DNA of 64,000 bases, from positions 287,183-351,182 of the forward strand of contig NZ_JAPZVQ010000001.1 of assembly GCF_027622945.1 (NCBI RefSeq). Reading direction: 5' to 3'. Both the position numbers and the translations under genes were made by a program. How positions within the stretch are numbered: the stretch's first letter is position 1; every line of letters starts with the position of its first letter. The DNA comes from Glycomyces lechevalierae. GTDB taxonomy: Bacteria > Actinomycetota > Actinomycetes > Mycobacteriales > Micromonosporaceae. Positions 23,763 through 32,234 of this stretch are shown piece after piece. The notes beneath the pieces are model-generated. The model did no database searches. It saw only the letters and a list, made by a program, of their open reading frames with translations, and had not been told where the DNA came from.

Positions 23763-23782
23763 GGAGGCTCCTGGTCCGCCCG

Positions 23783-24925
23783 TCACAGGCCGCGGGTGTT
23801 CGGGAGGTCGACGATACCGAGGCCGTCGAGGGCGGCGGCGCCGATGGCCGCGGCAGCGATGAGCGCGAGGAGCGCGGTGACGCCCCAGCCGACGGGGTGG
23901 CCGAGGTTGACGGTCCACTGGAGACCGCCCGCGCGCTGGTGCACGAGGACCGCCGGGTCGTCGCGGTTGGCGTAGACGAAGCCGGCGAGGTGCCAGTGGC
24001 GGTCGTCGTCGCGCTGCACCAGTCCGGTGTCCTCGGGTGCGCCGCCGGGCAGGCGGTGACCGCCGGCGCCCACGCGGATCTCCAGGGCCACGGCGGCGAC
24101 GGCGAGCGCGAGCAGCGGCGTGAAGATCACGACGGTGGCGGGGACCGAGGGCGGCAGGATCTCCCAGAGGCGCAAGGCGATCCCGAGGAGCGTGAGGTTC
24201 GCGCACGCGGCGGCGAACAGCAGCAGGCCGGCGAGCGCCCGTAGGTAGACGCGGTAGCGGCGGGCCGAGTCGGCCGGGCGGGCGGCGTCGATCTCGGGGC
24301 GCGACTTCACGATCGCCGCGAGCAGGAGCGGCACGGCGAGGGTGATGGCGGCTTGGGCGAGGACCGGGTTGGCGGCGGCGAGGAAGCATGTGGGGACGCG
24401 GGGTCCGCCGTCGAGGGCGACGCCGTCGAGGCCCGGGAGCGTGGCGGGGAGTGATCCGGCGCGGGCGAGCCCGATCGCGATGGTCGCCGCGAGGACGAGG
24501 ACGGCCGGGAGGGCCCAGTGCCAGGGCACGCGGACGGGGTCGGTGCGGAAGGTCAGGTCGGCGGTGACGGCCTGCTTCGCCCCGGCGTACCAGTCGCCGG
24601 CGGCCTTCGCGGCGCGGACGCGGCGGCCCGCGAGCGTGTAGGCGGCGGTGTCCGCCAGCGCCAGGGCGGTGACGGCGGCGGCGATGACCGGCTCGGGATC
24701 GAGCAGGAGCGCCAAGGGGAGCGCGAGCGCGGCCGCGATCGCGCCGGAGGCGAGCACGGTCCGGGAGAAGCGGTCGCGTGCCTGGGCGATCGCGGGGTCG
24801 GCGACGCGGTCGGGCGGGACGGCGACGCCGAACGGGAGGGAGGGACGGGCGAGGGCGGGCACGGAGCGCCAGACGGCGGTCACGAGCGCGATCGCCACCA
24901 GCAGGGTGATGAGCGGGAGGGTCAC
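23783..24925 (-). CDS. multi-span membrane protein, DUF1648/DUF5808-like
   Basis: A 380-residue protein with eight or so hydrophobic helices and a characteristic opening LPFGVAVPPDRVADPAIAQARDRFSRTVL after helix 1. It ends with a soluble-looking stretch (DRHWHLAGFVYANRDDPAVLVHQR) before the last helix. This pattern belongs to DUF1648/DUF5808 membrane proteins, which are often paired with YtrA-type GntR regulators as here. Start is GTG 24925, overlapping the regulator stop (GTGA). Function is unknown; a role in cell-envelope stress is suggested only by context. Confidence 0.77.
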   Translation of the reverse strand: MTLPLITLLVAIALVTAVWRSVPALARPSLPFGVAVPPDRVADPAIAQARDRFSRTVLASGAIAAALALPLALLLDPEPVIAAAVTALALADTAAYTLAGRRVRAAKAAGDWYAGAKQAVTADLTFRTDPVRVPWHWALPAVLVLAATIAIGLARAGSLPATLPGLDGVALDGGPRVPTCFLAAANPVLAQAAITLAVPLLLAAIVKSRPEIDAARPADSARRYRVYLRALAGLLLFAAACANLTLLGIALRLWEILPPSVPATVVIFTPLLALAVAAVALEIRVGAGGHRLPGGAPEDTGLVQRDDDRHWHLAGFVYANRDDPAVLVHQRAGGLQWTVNLGHPVGWGVTALLALIAAAAIGAAALDGLGIVDLPNTRGL

Positions 24926-25320
24926 GGGCCGGTCCTCTCTGCGGCCGTGAAGGCCTCGAGCGTCTGCGCGGTGCGGGCCAGGACCTCGTCGCGGTCGAGG
25001 CCGTGGGCGACGGCCTCGGCGAGCATGATCGCGAGCCGCTCCTGCCAGGCGTCGGCGACGCCGGGGTCGGGCGGGGTGGTCCGGTCGCGGCGGATCACGG
25101 CACCGCTCTTGCGGTTGACGCGGATGAACCCCTCGTGCCGGAGCAGGTCGTAGGCCTTGTTCACGGTGTGGAAGTTGACCGCGAGGTCGGCCCCGAGCTG
25201 CCGGGTGGAGGGCAGCGGCGTCTCGGCGGTGAGCTCGCCCGTGGCGATGGCGGTGACGATCTGGTCCCGGATCTGCTGATAGATCGGGGTCTCGCTGTCC
25301 ACCGCAAGCGTGATGCGCAT
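24922..25320 (-). CDS. GntR-family regulator, YtrA subfamily
   Basis: A 132-residue regulator with a GntR winged helix (TPIYQQIRDQIVTAIATGEL, PLPSTRQLGADLAVNFHTVNKAYDLLRHEGFI) and only a short C-terminal helical region, the size typical of the YtrA subfamily. YtrA members repress ABC exporters induced by cell-wall antibiotics. It is translationally coupled to the downstream membrane protein gene and divergent from an ABC transporter pair, with an 8-base-arm inverted repeat in the shared promoter. Confidence 0.87.
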   Translation of the reverse strand: MRITLAVDSETPIYQQIRDQIVTAIATGELTAETPLPSTRQLGADLAVNFHTVNKAYDLLRHEGFIRVNRKSGAVIRRDRTTPPDPGVADAWQERLAIMLAEAVAHGLDRDEVLARTAQTLEAFTAAERTGP

Positions 25321-25328
25321 CCGTCAAG

Positions 25329-25361
25329 TCTATCTGATATACATGAACTAGAACAGATAGA
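25329..25361. promoter_or_regulatory. putative YtrA-type operator
   Basis: TCTATCTG (25329-25336) and CAGATAGA (25354-25361) form perfect 8-base arms around 17 AT-rich bases. The repeat lies between the GntR start at 25320 and the ABC ATPase start at 25379, positioned to block both promoters. Confidence 0.7.
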
Positions 25362-25378
25362 AGAGATGGAGTTATGCG

Positions 25379-26095
25379 ATGCACCCACCGCACCGCCTCG
25401 AGATCCGGGGCCTCACCAAGCGCTTCGGGAAGGTCGAGGCCGTCACCGACCTGACGTTCGACGTCGAACCCGGGCGCGTCACCGGCTTCCTCGGCCCCAA
25501 CGGATCCGGCAAGACCACCACCCTCCGGATGCTGCTCGGCCTCGTCGCCCCCGACGGGGGCACCGCCCGCATCGGCGGCCGCCGCTACCGCGACCTGCCC
25601 GAGCCGGCGCGCACCGTCGGCGCGGCACTGGAGGCCTCGAACTTCCATCCCGCGCGGACCGGCCGCGACCACCTGCGCGTCTACGCCGACATGCTCGGCG
25701 TCCCCACCGCGCGCGTCGAAGAGGCCCTGGCGCTCACCGGCATCACCGACGCCGCCCACCGCCGGGCCGGCGGCTACTCCACCGGCATGCGCCAGCGCCT
25801 CAACCTCGCCACCGCGCTCCTCGGCGACCCGCCCGTCCTCGTCCTCGACGAGCCCACGAACGGCCTCGACCCCGAGGGCATCGCCTGGCTTCGCGGCCTC
25901 CTGAGGCGGCTCGCCGGCGAAGGCCGCATGGTCCTCGTCGCGAGCCACGTCCTCTCCGAAGCCGAACGCCTCGTCGACGACGTGGTCGTCATGCGCCGCG
26001 GCCGGCTCCTCGCCACCGGCCCGCTCGCCGCTTTGACCGCCGATGGCATCGGCCTCGAAGCGGCCTTCCTCCGACTGACGGGAGCCGCGGCGTGA
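25379..26095 (+). CDS. ABC transporter ATP-binding protein
   Basis: A 238-residue ATPase: Walker A is GPNGSGKTTTLR near residue 40, the signature region is GGYSTGMRQRLNLATALLG (STGMR instead of the usual LSGGQ), Walker B is VLVLDEPTNGLD and the switch His is in VASHVLSE. STGMRQR-type signatures are common in BcrA/YtrB-like exporters of peptide antibiotics. It is the first gene of a two-gene operon whose permease start overlaps its stop, and is probably repressed by the divergent GntR regulator. Confidence 0.9.
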   Translation: MHPPHRLEIRGLTKRFGKVEAVTDLTFDVEPGRVTGFLGPNGSGKTTTLRMLLGLVAPDGGTARIGGRRYRDLPEPARTVGAALEASNFHPARTGRDHLRVYADMLGVPTARVEEALALTGITDAAHRRAGGYSTGMRQRLNLATALLGDPPVLVLDEPTNGLDPEGIAWLRGLLRRLAGEGRMVLVASHVLSEAERLVDDVVVMRRGRLLATGPLAALTADGIGLEAAFLRLTGAAA

Positions 26096-26886
26096 ACCGC
26101 CTCGTCCGCGCCGAACTGCGCCGCCTCTTCTCCACCCCGCTGTGGCGATGGGGTCCGCCCGTCGCCCTCCTGTCCGGCGGCGCGCTCACGGCGATGGCCG
26201 TGCTCGTCGGCCCCGAGCACTTCGACCCGCCCATGCCCGGGATCGGCACCGAGGCGGGCGTTCGGTTGGTGCTCAGCCTGATCGGGCTCACCGTGCTCGC
26301 GCCCGCGCTCTTCGGAGCGCTCGCGGTGACCTCGGAGTACCGGCACAGGACCATCACGTACACGTTCCTGTTCGCGCCCCGGCGGCACCGTGTCCTCGCG
26401 GCGAAACTCGCGGCCTATGCCTTGGCGGGCACCGGGTACGGGCTCATCGTCGCCGGATCGGCGGCGGCCGCGCTCTACGGCGCGGCGTCCGTGCGCGGCG
26501 TCGCGATCGGAGCCTCCCCCGAGACCGTGGCGGGGATCCTCGCGAGTCTCGCGGCGGCGATGGCCGCCTACACCGTCATCGGCGTGGGCGTCGGAGCGCT
26601 TCTGCGGGACCAGACCGCGACGCTCGCGGTGCTCGGCGCGTACCTGTACATGGTCGAGCACCTGCTGGCGCTCATCCCCGGCGTCGGCGCGGTCTACCCG
26701 TTCCTGCCCGGCGGCGCGACCGCCGCGCTCACCCAGGCGAGCCTCATGGGCGAGGCCGCCGTCGAGGTCTCCGGCTCGGCCGCGCACCTGCTGCCGCCCC
26801 TTGTCGGCGCGGCGGTCCTGCTGGCGTACGCGCTCCTTGCCGCCGCGGCGGCCGTGCTGCTGCCCATGCGGCGCGACGTCACCTGA
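26092..26886 (+). CDS. ABC exporter permease (BcrB/YtrC-like)
   Basis: A 264-residue membrane protein starting at GTG 26092 in a GTGA overlap with the ATPase. It has six predicted helices and the ABC-2/ABC2_membrane_5-like pattern VTSEYRHRTITYTFLFAPRRHRVLAAKLAAY after helix 2, which is typical of BcrB-like and YtrC-like permeases. With the ATPase it probably forms a self-defence or envelope-stress exporter; the substrate is unknown. Confidence 0.82.
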   Translation: MNRLVRAELRRLFSTPLWRWGPPVALLSGGALTAMAVLVGPEHFDPPMPGIGTEAGVRLVLSLIGLTVLAPALFGALAVTSEYRHRTITYTFLFAPRRHRVLAAKLAAYALAGTGYGLIVAGSAAAALYGAASVRGVAIGASPETVAGILASLAAAMAAYTVIGVGVGALLRDQTATLAVLGAYLYMVEHLLALIPGVGAVYPFLPGGATAALTQASLMGEAAVEVSGSAAHLLPPLVGAAVLLAYALLAAAAAVLLPMRRDVT

Positions 26887-26906
26887 ACTCCGAGAAGGGC
26901 AACGAC

Positions 26907-27272
26907 ATGGCCGAACTGCACTGCACCGACACGCACCTGACCGTCCGGCTGACCGGGGTCCGGCGGGCCTTCGGACGCCGGCGTCCCCTCATGATCCCGC
27001 TCGCGGCGGTCACGGCCGTCCGCGCCGATCCGGCGGCGGCGCGGGCCTTCCCCGGCGCGCGCTGGGGCGTGGCCACCAACATCCCCGGCGTCGTCAACGT
27101 GGGGTCCTTCCGGCGCGGTGGCAAGCGCGACTTCTGGGACGTCGCGAATCCCGACCTCGCGATCGTCGTCGAACTCGAAGGCGCCCGATACGACCGGCTG
27201 CTCCTCGAAGTGGACGACCCGGTGGCGGGCGTCGCGGAGATCCTTGCCGCCGTTGAGGCCTCGCGTCGCTAG
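26907..27272 (+). CDS. hypothetical protein, PH-domain-like
   Basis: A 121-residue protein with alternating beta strands and a final amphipathic helix (VDDPVAGVAEILAAVEASRR). The middle contains GARWGVATNIPGVVNVGSFRRGGKRDFWDV and LAIVVELEGARYDRLLLEVDDP, resembling small bacterial PH-like domains. I do not recognise a named family. It begins 20 bases after the permease stop, so it belongs to the ABC operon. Its TAG shares CTAG 27269-27272 with the convergent methyltransferase gene. Confidence 0.7.
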   Translation: MAELHCTDTHLTVRLTGVRRAFGRRRPLMIPLAAVTAVRADPAAARAFPGARWGVATNIPGVVNVGSFRRGGKRDFWDVANPDLAIVVELEGARYDRLLLEVDDPVAGVAEILAAVEASRR

Positions 27273-28051
27273 TCGGCGGCCGAGGTGAGGACGGCGAGGT
27301 ATTCGTAGTGGTCCCTGAGCCAGGCGGCGTCGCCGGTGAGGTCGGCGGCGAGATCCACCGGTTCGCCGCCGGCCAGGACCCCGGCGAGGGCCAGGCCGGT
27401 GCCTTCGAGGAGGAGCCGCAGGTCGGCCGGGCTGTAGCAGCGCAGGCGCTGGGTGATGCGGCGCTCGGGCTCGGCGGTGTCCCACCAGGTGTCGACGGCG
27501 GTGGCGCTGACGGGGTCGAACTCGAGGTGCTGCTGGAGTTCGTGGTGGTAGCCGCGGGTGGGGTTCGCCTGCAGCAGCTCGACATCGCCGTTCCAGGCGG
27601 CCCACACGAAGGGGTTGTAGACGTCGACGAGGGCGGTGCCGCCGGGGGCGAGCCATTCGGTCGCGATGCGGCGCAACAGGCGGCGCTGGTCGGCGTCCGA
27701 GCCGATGCCGAAGCCGTTCCAGTACGTGACCGCGTCGAAACGGCTGTCGAAGGCCGCGGTGTAGAAGTCGCCGCGCACGACGCGGAGCCGGTCGGGGCCG
27801 AGGCGCTCGGTGTGGGCTTTGGCGCGGTCGGCGCGGTCGGTCAGTTCGACGGCGACGACCCGGTGGCCGGCGTCGGCGAACGCGGCGGCGGTGTTCCCGT
27901 AGCCGCAGCCGAGTTCGAGCACGCGCTTCGGTTCGGGGCCGCAGACGCGGCGAAACCGTTCGACGCGGTCGCGATCGCGGTCGCCGATGCCCGATTCGGC
28001 CTCGCCCCACCAGCGTCCGGTGCGGGAGTAGAAGTCCTCGACCCATTCCAT
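27269..28051 (-). CDS. SAM-dependent class I methyltransferase
   Basis: A 260-residue methyltransferase: motif I is VLELGCGYGNTAAAFADAG near residue 45, the acidic end of strand 2 is VVAVELTDR, motif II is DRLRVVRGDFY and motif IV is FDAVTYWNGFGIGSD. The C-terminal part (LRCYSPADLRLLLEGTGLALAGVL) resembles small-molecule methyltransferases such as those for cyclopropane or sugar derivatives. The substrate is not predictable. It ends at the CTAG overlap with the gene to its left and has no operon partner. Confidence 0.85.
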   Translation of the reverse strand: MEWVEDFYSRTGRWWGEAESGIGDRDRDRVERFRRVCGPEPKRVLELGCGYGNTAAAFADAGHRVVAVELTDRADRAKAHTERLGPDRLRVVRGDFYTAAFDSRFDAVTYWNGFGIGSDADQRRLLRRIATEWLAPGGTALVDVYNPFVWAAWNGDVELLQANPTRGYHHELQQHLEFDPVSATAVDTWWDTAEPERRITQRLRCYSPADLRLLLEGTGLALAGVLAGGEPVDLAADLTGDAAWLRDHYEYLAVLTSAAD

Positions 28052-28128
28052 CTCCGCAGCCTAGGGAAGCGCGAGCCCGAGGGCAATAGTGTTTCGCCGC
28101 GGGAGAGGCGTCATTATGCTTGGCGTTC

Positions 28129-28434
28129 ATGGAGGAGTATCCGCTGGTCCGGGAGGTCTACCCGGAGCTGGTCGCCGAGCTGGCCCGGCTGCTCGAGGCC
28201 GAGGGCGAGCGGTACCTGGCGATCGTGGCGCACGACCTCCGGCTCGTCGCGCCGTGCGGGTGCGGGGACGATTTCTGCCAGAGCTTCCGCACCTCCGAGC
28301 ATCCTCCAGGCACGCCTTATGGTCCAGGCCATCGGAACGTGCTGCTGGATCCCGAGGAGGGCATGCTCATCCTCGACGTCGTGGACGAGCGGATCGTCTA
28401 CGTCGAGGTCCTGTCCCGCCCTCCGCTGGGCTGA
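28129..28434 (+). CDS. conserved hypothetical protein with CGCGDDFC motif
   Basis: A 101-residue soluble protein: EEYPLVREVYPELVAELARLLEAEGE, then LAIVAHDLRLVAPCGCGDDFCQSF, with three closely spaced cysteines that could bind a metal, and a beta-rich end (VLLDPEEGMLILDVVDERIVYVEVL). I recall similar proteins in streptomycetes with the same Cys pattern but no known function. Start ATG 28129; a TTG at 28120 would add three residues. A strong bidirectional terminator lies right after the stop. Confidence 0.75.
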   Translation: MEEYPLVREVYPELVAELARLLEAEGERYLAIVAHDLRLVAPCGCGDDFCQSFRTSEHPPGTPYGPGHRNVLLDPEEGMLILDVVDERIVYVEVLSRPPLG

Positions 28435-28440
28435 GCGAGG

Positions 28441-28471
28441 GGGAACGGCGGGCCGAGGGCCCGCCGTTCCC
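28441..28471. terminator. bidirectional terminator between convergent genes
   Basis: A 14-base perfect stem GGGAACGGCGGGCC / GGCCCGCCGTTCCC with a 3-base loop GAG, filling the gap between the stops at 28434 (rightward) and 28474 (leftward). It can serve both genes. Confidence 0.85.
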
Positions 28472-28473
28472 GT

Positions 28474-30903
28474 TCATCGGGAGGCGGGCATGGGGGCGAG
28501 CGCGGCGTCGCCGTCGGCTTCGGCGATCGCGTTCGACGCGGCGAGCGCGAAGTCCTGGCGCAGGCCGTCCGAGGGGGCCGCGCCCGGCGCGTGCTGAGTG
28601 ACCGAGACGCCGCGCACGCGGACGGTGTAGACGCCGTCCTCCGGTGCGGCCACGGTGATCTGCTGGACGTTGTTGGTGACGCGCGTGGCCGGGTTCGCGT
28701 CCCAGTTCAGGACCGCGCCGGACGGGGTCTCGAGCTGCAGGTACAGCTCGTTCACCAAGCCGCCCAGGCCTTCCAGTGAGGGCGCGTCCGTCCACACGAG
28801 CGTGAGCTTCAGCGGCGCGGCCGGGTCGGCGGCCTCGAGCCGGTAGCGGCGGATCTCGCCGGTCGCGACCGCGTCGTCAGGGGCGTCGGCGAAGCGGCTG
28901 CGGTCGGCGAGGCCGACGGCGCGGGTGACGTCGATCCGGCCGAAGCCGCTCACCGGGTTCGGGCCCTCGGGGACCTCGCCCGGGTACTGGCCGGGCATCG
29001 CGACCGCGCCGTTCACCAAGAGCGCCTTGAGCAGGGCCGCCGAGGGACGGCGGCCGTCCGCGAGGTGGCCCTGCTCGGTGAGGCGCTGGCGGACCAGCGC
29101 CGCCGCGCCCGCGACGAGCGGTGTGGCCATGCTCGTGCCGCCGCTCCAGCAGTACCGGTCGCGCAGCGGGTGGCCCTCGGGCAGGCGGCCCCACAGCGGC
29201 TCGTCGTCCCCGGCGTACACCGAGGTGAGCATCGACAGGATGTTCGTGCCCGGGGCGACCACGTCCGGTTTGATGCGCAGGTCGTCGGTGGGGCCGCGCG
29301 AGGAGAACGCAGCCATGCCGTCCGCGTCGTCCGAGACGTGCCCGGCCGCGCCGAGCTTCGGGTAGCGCCCGAGCTGGCTCCAGTTGCGGTCGATGCCGGG
29401 CGGCGGCTCGGAGCCGCTGGGGCGGCGGTTCTCGCTGGCGCCCACGGTGAGGCAGTTCTTGGCGGTGCCGGGCGAGCCCATCGAGTCGGGGTCGATGAGG
29501 CCGTCGCTGTCGGCGTCCGCGCCGTCGTTTCCGGCCGCGAAGAGCACCAGCATGTCAGGGTGCGTCCACATGAACTCGTCCACGGCGCGCGCGTTCTGCC
29601 CGTACTCCCCCGCGAGCGGCGCGCCCCACGAGTTGGTGTGGACGCGGGCGCCCGCCTCGTAGGCCTCGGCGAACAGGGCGCCGATGTCGCCGGGGATGCC
29701 GTACAGGCCCGAAGCCGGTGGGGGCCAAGGGTTCGTGAACGGCTGAAGGCCGGCGGCGGCGAGCTCGGCGCGGGACTTCCACCGGATCTTCTGGTTGATC
29801 GCCTGGAAGAAGAGCGTGGCCTCGGGGGCGATGCCCGCCGGGACGACGCCCGCGCCCGCTTGGCGGGCGGCCTCGCCGCTGCCGAGGACCGAGCCGGTGA
29901 CGTGCGTGCCGTGGCCGGAGTCGGTGTCGGCCGGGCCGTCGTCGTGGCCGGGCGGGTCGTTCGTGAAGGGCGCCAGGACTTCCCGGGTGGGCCACGAGGT
30001 GATCCCCCTGATCCGGCCGCGCACGTCGGGATGCACGGTCTCGGGGTCGCCGTTGTCGAGCCCCGAGTCGGCGATCGCCACGATCTGGCCGGTTCCCGCG
30101 AGGGCGAGGTCGCCGAAGCGGTGGTCGGCGGGGACGCCCATGATCGCGGCGGCCTGGTCGTTGCTGGTCTGCGAGAACGCGTACGGCATGATCGCCTGCA
30201 CGCCTTCGACATCGGCGAGTGCGGCGATGACGGAGCGGGGCACGCTCGCGACGAGGGACTTGGCGAGGGCGGTGAAGACCGAGCCGCCCGCGTCCCGGAT
30301 GCGGCGGGCCAGCGCGGCGGTGTCCTCGCCGGGGAAGACGGCGACCTCGATCATCTGCGGGCCGTCGTCGGCGAAGTCGTCGGGGTCGACCGCGGCGAGG
30401 TAGGCGGCGTCGAGGTCGCGGCGCGGCGCGGGGTGGAGTTTCGGGGAGACCTTCATGGCCGGGCGGTACGGGGTGACCTCCTCGACGCAGGCGAGGGCCC
30501 GGATCGCTTCGGCGCGTTCGGGAAGGAACCCGGCGAGCATGGTGAAGCCGGAGAGGCTGCCGTGGAGCTCGGCGCCGGCCTCAGTGAGCTCGTCGAGCCA
30601 GGCGGCGGTGGGCGGGCCGATGAGTTTGACGAGGTAGTAGGCGGTTCGGCCGGGTTCGGGGGCGAGGGTGACGGCGGCTTGGGCGTCGAGCGCGGCGGCG
30701 AACCGGAAGCTGGCGCCGGCGGTCTGGACGGGCTGCTCGGGCAGGGGCGTGGTCTCGAGTCCCCGGGCGGCGAGGTCGCGGGCCTGCCGGGGCGTGCCGG
30801 TGACGAGGAGCTGATCGGGGTATTCGGCGAGGACTTCGGCGCCGGTGTCGTGGACGGTGGCGCGGTCGTCGCTGTTGCGAAGGGTCACAAGGAGTCTGGA
30901 CAT
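28474..30903 (-). CDS. S8 subtilase, KP-43-like, 809 residues
   Basis: A large subtilisin-family protease. The catalytic Asp is in IVAIADSGLDNGDPET near residue 275, His in DSGHGTHVTGSVLG near 325, the oxyanion Asn in VLFAAGNDGADADSDG and Ser in WSGGTSMATPLVAGAAAL near 595. A C-terminal jelly-roll domain follows (about 660-790, LKLTLVWTDAPSLEGLGGLVNELYLQL), as in KP-43-type proteases. The first 220 residues look like a pro-region. No signal peptide is visible at ATG 30903, unusual for this group, so export by an unclear route or an intracellular role is possible. Confidence 0.88.
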   Translation of the reverse strand: MSRLLVTLRNSDDRATVHDTGAEVLAEYPDQLLVTGTPRQARDLAARGLETTPLPEQPVQTAGASFRFAAALDAQAAVTLAPEPGRTAYYLVKLIGPPTAAWLDELTEAGAELHGSLSGFTMLAGFLPERAEAIRALACVEEVTPYRPAMKVSPKLHPAPRRDLDAAYLAAVDPDDFADDGPQMIEVAVFPGEDTAALARRIRDAGGSVFTALAKSLVASVPRSVIAALADVEGVQAIMPYAFSQTSNDQAAAIMGVPADHRFGDLALAGTGQIVAIADSGLDNGDPETVHPDVRGRIRGITSWPTREVLAPFTNDPPGHDDGPADTDSGHGTHVTGSVLGSGEAARQAGAGVVPAGIAPEATLFFQAINQKIRWKSRAELAAAGLQPFTNPWPPPASGLYGIPGDIGALFAEAYEAGARVHTNSWGAPLAGEYGQNARAVDEFMWTHPDMLVLFAAGNDGADADSDGLIDPDSMGSPGTAKNCLTVGASENRRPSGSEPPPGIDRNWSQLGRYPKLGAAGHVSDDADGMAAFSSRGPTDDLRIKPDVVAPGTNILSMLTSVYAGDDEPLWGRLPEGHPLRDRYCWSGGTSMATPLVAGAAALVRQRLTEQGHLADGRRPSAALLKALLVNGAVAMPGQYPGEVPEGPNPVSGFGRIDVTRAVGLADRSRFADAPDDAVATGEIRRYRLEAADPAAPLKLTLVWTDAPSLEGLGGLVNELYLQLETPSGAVLNWDANPATRVTNNVQQITVAAPEDGVYTVRVRGVSVTQHAPGAAPSDGLRQDFALAASNAIAEADGDAALAPMPASR

Positions 30904-31007
30904 GAGGGCCTTCTTCGGAGGGGGTTGCCGGCCGTCCTGTCAGGGCGGTGGCGGGCGGCTCCTTTCAGGCTACGCCCCGATCACGTTGCGTAGGGTCCTC
31001 GCGATGG

Positions 31008-32234
31008 TCAGGCGGGGACGGCGACGGGCTGGGCGGTGACGCGGGCGGAACGGGTGCGGTCGGTGTGGAGGAGGAGGGCGCCGCCGGTGAGGACGGCGGC
31101 GGCGAGGGCGGCCCAGAGCTGCCAGGTGCCGGCGTCGAGGAGGAGGCCGAGGACCATGGGGGCGACGGTGCGGCACAGGGACCAGGAGAGCTGGTAGACG
31201 GCGAGGTAGCGGCCGCGGATGTGGTCGGGGGCGGCGTGCACGGCGAGGCTTTCGGCGGGCGCGGAGTGGATGAGTTCGCCCGCGGTGTAGACGACCGCGG
31301 TGGCGAGCACGGCGACGATCGCGATCGTGCCGCCGAGGGCGGGCAGGAGTGCGAAGGCCGCGAAGGAGAGCGCGAAGACGGCGGTGCCGAGGGCGGCGGC
31401 GCGGCCGCGGCGGGCCCGGATGAGGCGGCGGGCGACGGGGACGCCGAGCCCGGCGACGAGGGCGGTGTTGACGGCGAAGACGAGCCCGGCGACGGCGTCG
31501 GGGATGCCCACGTCGCGGGTGAGGAAGACCGGGAGCGCGATGGCCTGGGCGGTGTAGCCGAAGCCGATGAGGAAGTTCGCGACGGTGATCTTCAGGTAGG
31601 GGCGGTCGGCGAGGACGTCGCGATAGCCGCCTTCCGCGCGCACGGTCGTTTCGGGCGCGGTGGTGTCGCGTTGCGCCGGAACGAGGGCGACGAGGACGGC
31701 GGCTGCGGCGAAGGCGGCGGCGAGGGCCAGGGCCGCGGCGAGGTAGCCGGTGCCGCCGCCCACGGCGAGCATCGCGGCGGCCGCGAGGGCGCCGAACCCC
31801 ATGCCGCCGTTGCGGAGGCTGCGGTTCCAGGCGAGGAGCCGGTCTCGTTCGGCGCCTTCGGCCATCTCACCGATGAGGGATTGCTGACTGGGCGCGGAGG
31901 CCCACATGCCGACGGCGACGGCGAGCGCGACGGCGAGGAACGCCGGGTAGGAGGTGGCGAGGGGGTAGAGCGCGAAGGCGACGGCGCGGAGGGCGAGCGA
32001 GCCGATGTAGACGCGCTTGCCGCCGTGGCGGTCGATGAGGACGCCCACGGCGGGCATCGCGGCGAGGGCGCCGAGGCCGGCGAGGGTGAGGCCGGTGCCG
32101 ATGGCGGTGAGGGACTGGCCGGTGAGGGCGTGCACGAAGAGCATGGTGAGCGGCACGTAGATGCCGTTGCCGATGGCGTCGACGAAGCTCGCGGCGATGA
32201 ACCGGCGGCGGGCGCTAGGAGAGGTCGAGCGCAT
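31008..32234 (-). CDS. MFS transporter (efflux type)
   Basis: A 408-residue major facilitator protein with twelve predicted helices. The loop 2-3 signature is GVLIDRHGGKRVYIGSL, a second copy (VPVARRLIRARRGRAAAL) follows helix 8, and the QSLIGEMAEGAERDRLLAWNRSLRNGGMG stretch is typical of drug-efflux MFS proteins of the MDR/YfmO kind. Its start overlaps the end of the DsbA-like gene by 20 bases, so it is the second gene of the MarR-controlled operon and may expel the compound that relieves repression. Confidence 0.85.
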   Translation of the reverse strand: MRSTSPSARRRFIAASFVDAIGNGIYVPLTMLFVHALTGQSLTAIGTGLTLAGLGALAAMPAVGVLIDRHGGKRVYIGSLALRAVAFALYPLATSYPAFLAVALAVAVGMWASAPSQQSLIGEMAEGAERDRLLAWNRSLRNGGMGFGALAAAAMLAVGGGTGYLAAALALAAAFAAAAVLVALVPAQRDTTAPETTVRAEGGYRDVLADRPYLKITVANFLIGFGYTAQAIALPVFLTRDVGIPDAVAGLVFAVNTALVAGLGVPVARRLIRARRGRAAALGTAVFALSFAAFALLPALGGTIAIVAVLATAVVYTAGELIHSAPAESLAVHAAPDHIRGRYLAVYQLSWSLCRTVAPMVLGLLLDAGTWQLWAALAAAVLTGGALLLHTDRTRSARVTAQPVAVPA

